Below are positions 1 through 6,121 of a stretch of 6,121 nucleotides of DNA, in pieces. A model generated the notes under the pieces. The model searched no databases, was not told where the DNA came from, and saw nothing but the letters and a program-made list of their open reading frames with translations. Within the stretch, counting starts at the first letter, position 1. Every line of letters begins with the position of its first letter. A program made the position numbers and the translations under genes. Source of the stretch: Methylotetracoccus sp. (GTDB taxonomy: Bacteria > Pseudomonadota > Gammaproteobacteria > Methylococcales > Methylococcaceae); contig JALORT010000381.1 in the NCBI GenBank assembly GCA_025458755.1, forward strand, positions 1 to 6,121. The letters run 5' to 3'.

Positions 1-140
1 CCTTCGGTCAGCGTCAGCTGCAAGGCTTCGCGGTTCATCCAGGCGACCATCAGCACGTCGCCGGTCGTGTCTTCCTGGGTCACGACCGTGACCAAGCCGT
101 CGCCATTCCAAGTGACTTCGTCGAGCCAGTGCTCGTTCAC
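1..140 (-). CDS. hisI: Phosphoribosyl-AMP cyclohydrolase HisI (N-terminal part, cut by window edge)
   Basis: Only the first 46 codons are present; the rest lies beyond the left edge. HisI hydrolyses the ring of phosphoribosyl-AMP to give ProFAR, the third step of histidine synthesis, in the cytoplasm. The visible residues fit the family start: W-N-x-D-G-L at 11-16, T-Q at 21-22, and the conserved [12 protein letters not shown] block at 29-40. The metal-binding Cys residues and the SRSR-type motif would lie further on and cannot be checked. The start is GTG at 140, which overlaps the hisF stop as GTGA, and GAGGTG lies 5 nt upstream. This indicates coupled translation with hisF. Whether a hisE domain is fused at the C-terminus cannot be seen. 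Confidence 0.93.
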   Translation of the reverse strand, partial: MNEHWLDEVTWNGDGLVTVVTQEDTTGDVLMVAWMNREALQLTLTE

Positions 141-901
141 AGCCGCACCTCGATGCCCTGCGCCGCCATGAATTCCTTCGCCTCCCGCACCGTGTGCTCG
201 GCGAAGTGAAAGATGCTGGCGGCCAGTACCGCATCGGCCCGGCCTTCCCGCACGCCTTCGGCCAGATGGCGCAATGCGCCCACGCCTCCCGAAGCGATGA
301 CCGGCACCGAGACGGCGTCACTGATCGCGCGCGTCAGGCCCAGATCGAAGCCGACCCGGGTGCCGTCGCGGTCCATGCTGGTCAACAGGATCTCGCCGGC
401 GCCGTAGTCGACCATCCTTTTTGCCCAGGCGATCGCTTCGAGGCCAGTCGGTTTGCGCCCGCCATGGGTGAAGATCTCCCAGCGCGGCGGGTCCGCCGCC
501 ACCTGTTTGGCGTCGATCGCGACGACAATGCACTGCGAGCCGAAGCGCTCCGCCGCGGCCTTGACGAACTCCGGGTCGAACACTGCGGCGGTGTTGATAC
601 TGACCTTGTCGGCCCCGGCATTCAGCATCCGGCGAATATCGTCGAGCGTCCGAATACCGCCGCCTACGGTCAGTGGGATGAAAACTTCGCCGGCCACCTG
701 TTCGACCACATGCACCATGGTCTCGCGGTCCTCGTGGCTGGCGGTGATGTCGAGAAACGCCAATTCGTCGGCGCCCTCGGCATCGTAACGCCGGGCGATC
801 TCGACCGGGTCGCCGGCATCCCGGATGTCGACGAAACGAACGCCTTTGACGACGCGGCCATTGTCGACGTCGAGACAGGGAATGATGCGCTTGGCCAGCA
901 C
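137..901 (-). CDS. hisF: Imidazole glycerol phosphate synthase cyclase subunit HisF
   Basis: HisF is the cyclase half of IGP synthase. It takes ammonia from the glutaminase HisH and converts PRFAR to imidazole glycerol phosphate and AICAR. The 254-residue length is typical. The (beta/alpha)8 barrel is recognisable from [18 protein letters not shown] at 3-20, the phosphate-binding loop TVGGGIR at 78-84, and ASGGVG near the C-terminus. The two catalytic aspartates, D11 (CLD) and D130 (AID), are both present. The start is GTG at 901; only one codon separates it from the hisA stop, so no upstream alternative exists. Its ribosome binding site is weak (GAG within the end of hisA), suggesting translation coupled to hisA. 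The 3' end overlaps hisI by 4 nt. It appears intact, unlike its partner hisH. Confidence 0.98.
   Translation of the reverse strand: MLAKRIIPCLDVDNGRVVKGVRFVDIRDAGDPVEIARRYDAEGADELAFLDITASHEDRETMVHVVEQVAGEVFIPLTVGGGIRTLDDIRRMLNAGADKVSINTAAVFDPEFVKAAAERFGSQCIVVAIDAKQVAADPPRWEIFTHGGRKPTGLEAIAWAKRMVDYGAGEILLTSMDRDGTRVGFDLGLTRAISDAVSVPVIASGGVGALRHLAEGVREGRADAVLAASIFHFAEHTVREAKEFMAAQGIEVRL
146..151 (-). promoter_or_regulatory. Shine-Dalgarno site for hisI
   Basis: On the minus strand this reads GAGGTG, 5 nt before the GTG at 140. It lies inside the 3' end of hisF and supports the GTG as the real hisI start. Confidence 0.7.
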
Positions 902-904
902 GGC

Positions 905-1636
905 TCAAAACTCGGCGGCCAACCGCCGAGCCTCGGGGAAATCAAGCGTCCCTTCGTAGATCGCCCGGCCGGTGATGGCTCCCAGCACGCCATCGGCAGC
1001 GATCGCACCGAGCGCGCGGATGTCGTCCAGATTATGGATGCCGCCGGAGGCGATCACCGGAATCTTGATCGATCGTGCGAGCTGCGCGGTGGCCTCGATG
1101 TTGACGCCCCCCAGCATGCCGTCGCGGCTGATGTCGGTGTAGATGATCGCCACCACCCCGTCTTCTTCGAACTTCTGCGCCAGATCGATGACATCATGGT
1201 GCGACAGCTTCGACCAGCCGTCGATGGCCACCTTCCCATTCTTGGCGTCGAGCCCGACGATGATGTGATTGGGAAATTCCGCGGTGACTTCTCTGACAAA
1301 ATGCGGAGCACTGACGGCTTTGGTCCCGATGATGATGAAATCCACCCCGGCGTTCAAATAGCCTTGGATGGTTTCCTCGTCGCGGATGCCGCCCCCGACC
1401 TGCAGTTCGACATCCGGAAAAGCCTCGCGGATGGCGTGGATCACGGCACCGTTACGCGGTACGCCGGCAAATGCGCCGTCCAGATCCACCAGATGAAGGC
1501 GGGTTGCGCCCTCGTTGATCCAGCGCTGCGCGACCGCGACCGGATCATCGGAAAACACGGTGTCGTCCTCCATGCGTCCCTGACGGAGACGTACACATTT
1601 CCCTTCTTTCAAATCGATCGCGGGTATCAACAGCAT
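905..1636 (-). CDS. hisA: ProFAR isomerase HisA
   Basis: HisA is 1-(5-phosphoribosyl)-5-[(5-phosphoribosylamino)methylideneamino]imidazole-4-carboxamide isomerase. It performs the Amadori-type opening of ProFAR to PRFAR, the substrate of HisF. It has 243 residues, the usual size for this half-barrel-duplicated (beta/alpha)8 enzyme. The start [16 protein letters not shown] carries the catalytic base D8, and VGLDAKNG carries the second catalytic acid D130. The phosphate loops QVGGGIR (79-85) and IASGGI are also present. The start is ATG at 1636 with a clear GAGGTGA 7 nt upstream, the best ribosome binding site among the his genes here. The stop is 3 nt before hisF. A 79-nt gap separates it from the end of hisH. 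No defects were seen. Confidence 0.98.
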   Translation of the reverse strand: MLLIPAIDLKEGKCVRLRQGRMEDDTVFSDDPVAVAQRWINEGATRLHLVDLDGAFAGVPRNGAVIHAIREAFPDVELQVGGGIRDEETIQGYLNAGVDFIIIGTKAVSAPHFVREVTAEFPNHIIVGLDAKNGKVAIDGWSKLSHHDVIDLAQKFEEDGVVAIIYTDISRDGMLGGVNIEATAQLARSIKIPVIASGGIHNLDDIRALGAIAADGVLGAITGRAIYEGTLDFPEARRLAAEF

Positions 1637-1643
1637 GGACTGC

Positions 1644-1650
1644 TCACCTC
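1644..1650 (-). promoter_or_regulatory. Shine-Dalgarno site for hisA
   Basis: On the minus strand this reads GAGGTGA, 7 nt before the ATG at 1636. Its presence in the 79-nt hisH-hisA gap suggests hisA can be translated independently of hisH. Confidence 0.75.
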
Positions 1651-1715
1651 TCGCCCTTCGTCTGTCATCAACTGAAGCCTCACCGGTCAGGTCGTTGCAC
1701 GGGACCGTAGATCAT

Positions 1716-2312
1716 TCATTGGTCGCTGCCGAGGACCGTTGCCTGCCTTGTGTGCCCACCCTCTGGATTCCAGTGGAGAAAATTCGCCAGCAACCGGAGA
1801 CCATCGGCCTGGCTCTTTTCCGGGTGAAACTGCACCGCAAAGATGTTGCCGCTGGCCAGCGCCGAGGTAAAAGCGCCTGGATAGTCCGTGGTCGCCGCGA
1901 CCCATCGCGGCTCGTCGGCGACGGCGTAATAGCTGTGCACGAAATAGAACCAGCGATCGGTCGCGATCCCTTCCCATAGCGGGTGATCGCGCTGCGGATG
2001 GACCCGATTCCAGCCCATGTGCGGCACCTTCAGCGGCTGTCCGCGCGGATCCAGCAGCGGTTCCTGAAAACGCCGGACCCGGCCTGGAATCAGCCCCAGA
2101 CATGCCGTTCCGCCGTTCTCTTCGCTTTCCTGCAGAAGCGCCTGCATGCCCAGGCAAATACCGAGGAACGGTTTATGCGTGGCCGCGGTGCGGACGACGG
2201 GTTCCAGCCGCAAACGTTTCAAGGCACGCATGCAGTCACGGATCGCCCCCACGCCGGGAAAAACCACCCGGTCTGCATCCAGGATTTCGTCGCCGTCCGA
2301 GGTGACGACCAC
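1716..2312 (-). CDS. hisH: Imidazole glycerol phosphate synthase glutaminase subunit HisH, 5'-truncated
   Basis: HisH is the class I glutamine amidotransferase subunit that passes ammonia to HisF. The triad is present: nucleophile C53 in GICLGMQ, and H163 and E165 in FHPEKS. The oxyanion-hole motif PGVG is at 19-22 and PHMGWN at 97-102. From the GTG at 2312 the protein is 198 residues and starts at VVTSD, which is internal in the family. Full HisH proteins begin with a strand and a DYGxGN-type motif about 30 residues earlier. Similarity continues upstream to about 2351 (IAKALQHA), but that stretch has no standard start codon and ends at a TGA at 2367-2369. No Shine-Dalgarno site precedes 2312. 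The C-terminal tail after FLHWNP is about 15 residues longer than usual. The gene is probably damaged or misassembled at its 5' end; function from this start is doubtful. Confidence 0.9.
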   Translation of the reverse strand: MVVTSDGDEILDADRVVFPGVGAIRDCMRALKRLRLEPVVRTAATHKPFLGICLGMQALLQESEENGGTACLGLIPGRVRRFQEPLLDPRGQPLKVPHMGWNRVHPQRDHPLWEGIATDRWFYFVHSYYAVADEPRWVAATTDYPGAFTSALASGNIFAVQFHPEKSQADGLRLLANFLHWNPEGGHTRQATVLGSDQ

Positions 2313-2394
2313 ATCCGTAGCGGAATCGGCATGTTGAAGCGCTTTGGCAATGAAGACATCACGAACTCAAGTCAGGTGAAGCGGGTCGGCCGGT
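2313..2394 (-). other. hisH: hisB-hisH junction with remnant of the hisH 5' end
   Basis: In the hisH frame, codons from about 2351 down to 2313 still encode family-like residues (IAKALQHADSATD). Upstream of this, only 43 nt remain before the hisB stop, too short for the missing beta strand and DYGxGN motif. An ATG at 2357-2359 with a TTGAG 6 nt upstream looks like the original start region, but it is out of frame with the rest of hisH. If this ATG was the original start, the lost piece is about 40 nt; that figure is a model estimate from typical HisH N-termini. Confidence 0.6.
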
Positions 2395-2991
2395 TCACAA
2401 CAGCCCTTTGGTGCTGGGCAGCGCTTCCTGCATCCGCGGATCGGCCTCTACGGCCATTCTCAATGCCCGTCCAAAGGCTTTGAAGATCGTCTCCGCGACG
2501 TGGTGCGCATTGGTTCCTTTCAGGTTATCGACGTGCAGGGTCACCTGAGCGTGGTTGACGAAGCCGCGGAAGAATTCCAGCAACAGATCCACATCGAAGT
2601 CCCCGATGCGTGCGCGGGGAAACGTCACCTCGAACCAGAGGCCGGGGCGTCCCGACAGATCGATCACGACCCGGCTCAAGGCTTCGTCCAACGGAACATA
2701 GGCATGGCCGTAGCGCCGGATTCCCTTCTTGTCTCCGATGGCGCGGCTGACGGCTTGCCCGAAAGCGATACCGACGTCTTCGACGGTGTGATGCGCATCG
2801 ATCTGGAGGTCGCCGGTGGCTTCGATGTCCAGATCGATCGCGCCGTGGCGCGCGATCTGGTCCAGCATGTGATCGAAAAACGGCACGCCCGTCTGCAGGC
2901 GGCTCGCGCCGCTACCGTCGAGGCTCACTTGAGCCCTGATCTGAGTCTCCAGCGTATTACGCTCGACGAGCGCCGTGCGATTGCTATTCAC
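2395..2991 (-). CDS. hisB: Imidazoleglycerol-phosphate dehydratase HisB (monofunctional)
   Basis: HisB dehydrates imidazole glycerol phosphate to imidazole acetol phosphate, using Mn ions in a 24-mer in known homologues. This is the single-domain form of 198 residues, without the histidinol-phosphatase domain of the enteric protein. The family signatures run along the whole length: RNTLET at 11-16, FFDHML at 38-43, DAHHTVED at 65-72, PLDEAL at 100-105, EFF at 139-141, GTNAHHVAE at 159-167 and the C-terminal STKGLL. The paired metal-ligand histidines H67/H68 and H163/H164 and residues E71, E167 and K171 are all present. The start is GTG at 2991, and an in-frame TGA four codons upstream (3001-3003) rules out a longer form. 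No Shine-Dalgarno sequence is visible before it, which is odd for the first gene of the run seen here. Confidence 0.97.
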   Translation of the reverse strand: MNSNRTALVERNTLETQIRAQVSLDGSGASRLQTGVPFFDHMLDQIARHGAIDLDIEATGDLQIDAHHTVEDVGIAFGQAVSRAIGDKKGIRRYGHAYVPLDEALSRVVIDLSGRPGLWFEVTFPRARIGDFDVDLLLEFFRGFVNHAQVTLHVDNLKGTNAHHVAETIFKAFGRALRMAVEADPRMQEALPSTKGLL

Positions 2992-3394
2992 CGTGGGCAG
3001 TCAATGGATTGAGAAGGTCACCCGCAAATCCGCGCTCAAGACTCCGGCGGGTTATCGACATCACGGAAGACGTTCCTGGGTATTTGCGTTCATCCTGATT
3101 CTACCTAATTCGGCGGGGCGGTGCGATGGCCACATGCGAAGGCTCGCGGGACCTGCACACCTCATTGGTTAGAACAGGCTTGATTACTCATGGATCAATG
3201 GCGGGCATCTGGGTCACTTGTCCGCCCGGTTCGCCTCGGCTCGCCCCAGCGGGACATGGAGAGGGGCGGCCGATCACCTGGCTGTCGCTCAGTGTCGTGA
3301 GGTCTCCGGCCGTGTTGGATGATCGCGATGCCGAAGGACGTTTTGCGTATTGCCGACCGGTCGGTAGGAGATAAAGCGGCCTGCTGTTGGTCTA
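2992..3394. other. Divergent intergenic region, no convincing gene
   Basis: This is about 400 bp between the divergent hisB and acyltransferase genes. Short open frames exist on both strands (for example plus-strand 3126-3374), but their translations show no family motifs and no good ribosome sites. On the minus strand there is a -10-like TAGAAT at 3098-3103 without a good -35. A short inverted repeat with 6-bp arms (CGCCCC 3242-3247 and GGGGCG 3263-3268, 15-nt loop) lacks a T-tract and is not called a terminator. The one strong element is the palindrome at 3353-3364. Promoters for both flanking units should lie here, but none can be assigned with confidence. Confidence 0.6.
3353..3364. promoter_or_regulatory. 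Perfect 12-bp palindrome, candidate operator
   Basis: CCGACCGGTCGG reads identically on both strands. It lies 30 bp before the ATG at 3395, where a repressor could block transcription of the acyltransferase-thiolase unit. With no spacer between its halves it cannot form an RNA hairpin, so a dimeric DNA-binding protein is more likely. TetR-family regulators of fatty-acid genes are known to use short GC-rich palindromes of this general kind; assignment to that family is inference. No regulator gene is in the window. Confidence 0.4.
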
Positions 3395-5629
3395 ATGGGT
3401 ATGACTGAAGCAAAGTACCCCGATGACTGGCCCGATATCGACACTGTGCTCTACGACAGGTCGGTCAAAGTGTTCCGGTCGGTGAAACGACTGCTCGGCG
3501 TAAACATCGAACTGCATGCCGAGTCCCAACCGGAGCAGGGTGATATTTTCTTGTTCAATCATTTTTCCCGGTTCGAGACGTTTGTTCCACAATTTCTGAT
3601 TTATCAGAGAACCGGTGCGTACAGCTGTGCCATCGCGTCCAGTCAATTTTTCGAACAGGATACCGCGCTGGCAAGGTATCTGAAGAGTGTCGGCGTCTTC
3701 CCGCATGATCATCCGCGCTTGTTTCCCATGCTCGCCGCACAAATCCTGCGCGGACGGAAGGTGATCATCTTTCCGGAAGGCGGCATGGTCAAAGACCGCG
3801 ACGTGATGGATGCCGAAGGCCACTACAGCGTTTTTTCCCGCACCAGCGGTAAACGGCGCAAACACCATACCGGCCCGGCGGTCTTGGCCCAAGGCCTGGA
3901 GGCCTTCAAGACCACCGTCCGCAATGCGTACTGCAACAAGGAGCACCACCGCTTGCTGCAGTGGCAAGAGGAACTGCATCTCGACGGCCTCGATCGCTTG
4001 TTGATGGCGGCGCTGAAGCCGACGTTGATCGTGCCCGCGAATATCACCTTCTACCCGATCCGCTCCTCGCAGAATTGGTTGCAACAAGGGGTGGAGCTGT
4101 TTGCCGAGAGACTGACGCCGCGCCAGACGGAAGAACTCCTGATCGAAGGCAACATCCTGCTCAAGGAGACCGACATGGACGTGCGTATGGGCAAACCGGT
4201 CAATCCCTGCGCCGTCTGGCATTGGTGGAATCGTTATGTGCTCGACTGGCTTGCGCCCAATTTCACCTCGCTGGATAAGCTGTTCGCGCTGCATTCGGCA
4301 CCCGGGAGCCTGAAGCAAAGACTGTTGGGCCGCTACTTCAGAAAATGCGCGAATGCCACGCGCGATCAATACATGGCGGACATCTATGCCCTCGTCACGG
4401 TCAATCTGAGTCATTTGGCGTCCAGCCTGATCATGGACTGCATCGCCAAAGGGCAGCGGAAAATCGGAAAGGAGCGGTTTTATACGGCACTTTATATCGC
4501 CGTCAGGCGGCTCCAAGAAAAAGATCGGATCAACCTGCACCGCAGCCTGAACCGCTGTGACGAGTATATCGATTTGATCGACGGGAGAAGCCGACGCTTT
4601 GAGCATTTCATCTGTCTCGCCAAGGAAAGTGCACTCCTCACAGAGGATGCACATCACTACCACTTCGAGGAAAAGCTTTGCGCGGAGTATGACCTCGATG
4701 CGATCCGGCTGGAGAACCTGATTGCGGTTTACTGCAACGAAGTGGCGCCGGTCCGCGATGTTCGTGAAGTCCTCGGCCAATCGCTGCAGGACTGTGACCG
4801 TCTGGATCGCGCCCGCCTCGCGGCCTGGCGCCTCGAGGACGAACACCGAGCACTGGCGGAGGAACGGCGCCACTACCAGGCGCCGCGTTTCGACGACATC
4901 AACCGGCTTGAAAGTGCTGATGCGGATCCGTCCCCGTTTTTCCTTCAGCCGGAACAGTCCGGCAACGCCGGCATTCTGCTGATTCACGGCTTGCTGGCCA
5001 GCCCCGCTGAAGTTCGCGACTACGGGGAGCATCTGGTGCAGCAAGGCTATACGGTGCTTGCGGTGCGACTGAAGGGCCACGGCACATCGCCGTACGCGCT
5101 GCGTGATCAGCGCTGGGAGGACTGGTATGCCTCCGTCCGGCGAGGATTTAATATCCTGCGTCTGTTCTGTGACCGCATCACTGCGGTCGGCTTCTCGACC
5201 GGGGGCGCGTTGGCGTTGAAGCTGGCGGCGGAGCGCGGTCAGGAAATGGCCGGCGTGGTCGCGCTCTCGCTCCCGATCAAATTCAACAATCCGGCTTTCA
5301 GGTTGCTGCCGTTGCTGCATCGAACGAATCGGGTGGTGGAATGGGTTTCGACATACGACGGGGTCAAGCCCTTCATCCAGAATGCGACGGAGCATCCTCA
5401 CATCAATTACACGCACGTCCCGGTCAGAAGCCTCGATCAGTTGCGGCAGCTGATCGAGCATCTGGACGGTTGTCTGCCAGGCATCAGCATCCCAGCGCTG
5501 ATCATCTACGGCGACCAGGACCCGGTGGTGTCGCCGAAAAGCGCGGCGGCCCTGATGGACAGACCAGGACCCGGTGGTGTCGCCGAAAAGCGCGGCGGCC
5601 CTGATGGACAAGCTCGGCTCCACCCATAA
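3395..5629 (+). CDS. PlsC/GPAT-like acyltransferase fused to an alpha/beta hydrolase, C-terminus frameshifted
   Basis: The 744-residue product has two enzyme domains. The N-terminal part (about 45-225) resembles glycerolipid acyltransferases: an H-x4-E catalytic motif at 56-61 (NHFSRFE; E in place of the usual D), the phosphate-binding FPEG at 126-129, and a VPxxI-like VPANI at 213-217. A mostly helical linker (about 290-500) has no motif I recognise, though its position recalls the region after the catalytic core in GPATs. The C-terminal part (about 522-722) is an alpha/beta hydrolase of the carboxylesterase/monoglyceride-lipase type: oxyanion HG at 531-532, nucleophile S601 in GFSTGG, and acid D709 in GDQDP. 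An exact 49-bp tandem duplication at codon 707 onward shifts the frame, adds an unrelated 22-residue tail and removes the catalytic His. Without it the gene would end at 5843, overlapping the thiolase start. The start is ATG 3395 or 3401; neither has a good ribosome site (AGGAG at 3366-3370 is too far), and an in-frame TAG at 3365 limits any extension. No signal peptide or clear membrane span is seen. The natural substrate is unknown. Confidence 0.85.
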   Translation: MGMTEAKYPDDWPDIDTVLYDRSVKVFRSVKRLLGVNIELHAESQPEQGDIFLFNHFSRFETFVPQFLIYQRTGAYSCAIASSQFFEQDTALARYLKSVGVFPHDHPRLFPMLAAQILRGRKVIIFPEGGMVKDRDVMDAEGHYSVFSRTSGKRRKHHTGPAVLAQGLEAFKTTVRNAYCNKEHHRLLQWQEELHLDGLDRLLMAALKPTLIVPANITFYPIRSSQNWLQQGVELFAERLTPRQTEELLIEGNILLKETDMDVRMGKPVNPCAVWHWWNRYVLDWLAPNFTSLDKLFALHSAPGSLKQRLLGRYFRKCANATRDQYMADIYALVTVNLSHLASSLIMDCIAKGQRKIGKERFYTALYIAVRRLQEKDRINLHRSLNRCDEYIDLIDGRSRRFEHFICLAKESALLTEDAHHYHFEEKLCAEYDLDAIRLENLIAVYCNEVAPVRDVREVLGQSLQDCDRLDRARLAAWRLEDEHRALAEERRHYQAPRFDDINRLESADADPSPFFLQPEQSGNAGILLIHGLLASPAEVRDYGEHLVQQGYTVLAVRLKGHGTSPYALRDQRWEDWYASVRRGFNILRLFCDRITAVGFSTGGALALKLAAERGQEMAGVVALSLPIKFNNPAFRLLPLLHRTNRVVEWVSTYDGVKPFIQNATEHPHINYTHVPVRSLDQLRQLIEHLDGCLPGISIPALIIYGDQDPVVSPKSAAALMDRPGPGGVAEKRGGPDGQARLHP
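5513..5610 (+). repeat. Exact 49-bp tandem duplication (two copies) inside the hydrolase domain
   Basis: Copy one is 5513-5561 and copy two 5562-5610, identical base for base and directly adjacent. The flanking bases differ at both ends, so the unit is exactly 49 bp. Because 49 is not a multiple of three, the second copy is read in a new frame. Copy one encodes DQDPVVSPKSAAALMD, including the catalytic-acid motif; the second copy encodes the same peptide only in the +1 frame. Confidence 0.97.
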
Positions 5630-5843
5630 GAGACTCGCGTCGGTGCCGGCGACGCGTCACGGCATACTGATGGACAACCTCGGCGCAACTTGGCGGCTGA
5701 TCGACGATTTCGTGGATGAGCTGATGGGGATTCCGGCGGTCGAGGATGAGCCCCACGGAGACCAGGCCCGATGTTCGATCCACGAGTTTCCATCGAGCGC
5801 TGAGCGCCGGTGTGAAACTCCACCGGAGGAGACCCGATCATGA
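5611..5843 (+). pseudogene. Displaced C-terminal end of the alpha/beta hydrolase
   Basis: This frame is open through the second repeat copy to a TGA at 5841-5843. It encodes the missing end of the hydrolase, KLGSTHKRLASVPATRHG and onward. With one repeat copy removed it is in frame with the upstream gene. It carries the expected catalytic His (CAC at 5658-5660, residue 739 of the repaired protein) in the usual place after the Asp strand, followed by a helix (WRLIDDFVDELM) typical of the fold's end. The last ~30 residues are low-similarity tail. The TGA overlaps the thiolase ATG, as expected for a native gene end. It has no start of its own with a good ribosome site, so it is probably untranslated unless the frameshift is reversed or bypassed. 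Confidence 0.8.
5825..5830 (+). promoter_or_regulatory. Shine-Dalgarno site for the thiolase
   Basis: GGAGGA lies 9 nt before the ATG at 5840. It is strong enough to start translation independently, which matters because the upstream reading frame now stops 210 nt earlier. Confidence 0.75.
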
Positions 5844-6121
5844 GAAACGTCATCATTGCGGGTTACTGCAGGTCGCCTTTCACGCCGGCTCACAAGGGCC
5901 AGCTGGCGGGAGTCAGGCCGGATGACCTTGCCGCCCAGGTCGTTAAAGGTTTGTTGGTCAAGACCGGTGTTCGGCCAGACGACGTGGAGGACCTCATCCT
6001 GGGTTGCGCGTTCCCGGAAGGCGAACAGGGGCTCAATCTGGCCCGTTTGCTGGTGCACTTGGCCGGCCTGCCGGCTTCCGTCGCCGGCGTCACGGTCAAC
6101 CGTTTCTGCGGTTCGTCGATG
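5840..6121 (+). CDS. Thiolase (acetyl-CoA C-acyltransferase family), N-terminal part, cut by window edge
   Basis: The first 94 codons are present. Thiolases cleave 3-ketoacyl-CoA to acetyl-CoA and a shortened acyl-CoA (beta-oxidation) or run the reverse condensation. Visible signatures are the N-terminal strand RNVIIAGYCRSPF (usually RTPF; here Ser), RPDDLAA at 26-32, the DLILGCAFPEGEQG block at 51-64, and VNRFCGSSM at 86-94 with the acyl-carrying catalytic C90. The GCAFPEGEQGLN segment is typical of the FadA/FadI-like degradative group rather than of biosynthetic acetoacetyl-CoA thiolases, but the His and second Cys sites lie beyond the edge. The start ATG is supported by GGAGGA 9 nt upstream and by the ATGA overlap with the original end of the acyltransferase-hydrolase gene. 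The neighbourhood points to a fatty-acyl metabolism operon. Confidence 0.93.
   Translation, partial: MRNVIIAGYCRSPFTPAHKGQLAGVRPDDLAAQVVKGLLVKTGVRPDDVEDLILGCAFPEGEQGLNLARLLVHLAGLPASVAGVTVNRFCGSSM

Noticed and set aside
194..1675. Plus-strand open frame of 493 codons across hisF and hisA
   Set aside because: It is a codon-bias shadow of two unmistakable his genes on the minus strand, with no recognisable domains.
1678..1691. Near-palindrome CCTCACCGGTCAGG in the hisH-hisA gap
   Set aside because: It has two mismatched positions and shares only the ACCGGT core with the upstream palindrome; chance is likely in GC-rich DNA.
3098..3103. Minus-strand TAGAAT as the his promoter -10
   Set aside because: No acceptable -35 hexamer is found at 16-18 bp spacing, so it was not called as a promoter.
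3242..3268. Inverted repeat CGCCCC / GGGGCG as a terminator
   Set aside because: The stem is only 6 bp with a 15-nt loop and no T-tract on either strand, and it sits between divergent genes where a terminator is not expected.
3126..3374. 82-codon plus-strand frame in the intergenic region
   Set aside because: No ribosome site, no recognisable motif, Pro/Gly/Arg-rich composition typical of random GC-rich sequence, and it runs over the palindrome.
3392..5623. Antisense open frame of 743 codons covering the whole acyltransferase-hydrolase gene
   Set aside because: It mirrors the plus-strand gene codon for codon; the translation shows no family motifs, while the plus strand has clear catalytic motifs. 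Its length comes from GC-biased codon use.

Overview
The window looks like a moderately GC-rich proteobacterial chromosome, most likely a gammaproteobacterium. This rests on the compact hisB-hisH-hisA-hisF-hisI order, the stand-alone (non-fused) HisB and HisI, and the lipid-type acyltransferase/thiolase pair next door. Genus cannot be fixed from the sequence alone.

Left half, minus strand (1-2991): the middle and late part of a histidine biosynthesis operon, read right to left as hisB, hisH, hisA, hisF and hisI, with hisI cut by the left edge. The genes are tightly packed: hisA and hisF are 3 nt apart, and hisF and hisI overlap by 4 nt (GTGA). HisF and HisH form the two-subunit IGP synthase, HisA supplies its substrate, HisB acts on its product, and HisI acts two steps before HisF. 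hisB, hisF and hisI all use GTG starts. hisH is abnormal: the conserved first strand and the DYGxGN-type motif are missing, so the gene appears 5'-truncated by a small deletion.

Middle (2992-3394): about 400 bp between divergent genes, with no convincing gene. It should hold the his promoter and the promoter of the plus-strand unit. The best signal is a perfect 12-bp palindrome about 30 bp before the plus-strand gene.

Right half, plus strand (3395-6121): a large two-domain gene (N-terminal PlsC/GPAT-like acyltransferase, C-terminal alpha/beta hydrolase) followed by the start of a thiolase gene. An exact 49-bp tandem duplication near the end of the large gene shifts the frame, giving an early stop at 5629 and removing the predicted catalytic His. 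If one copy is removed, the frame runs to 5843, where its TGA overlaps the thiolase ATG (ATGA). That junction strongly suggests the intact gene was translationally coupled to the thiolase as a lipid/fatty-acid operon.

No RNA genes, CRISPR arrays or insertion sequences were seen. The main points for a second look are the 49-bp duplication (mutation, reversible switch or assembly error), the missing 5' end of hisH, the acyltransferase-hydrolase fusion, and the palindrome.
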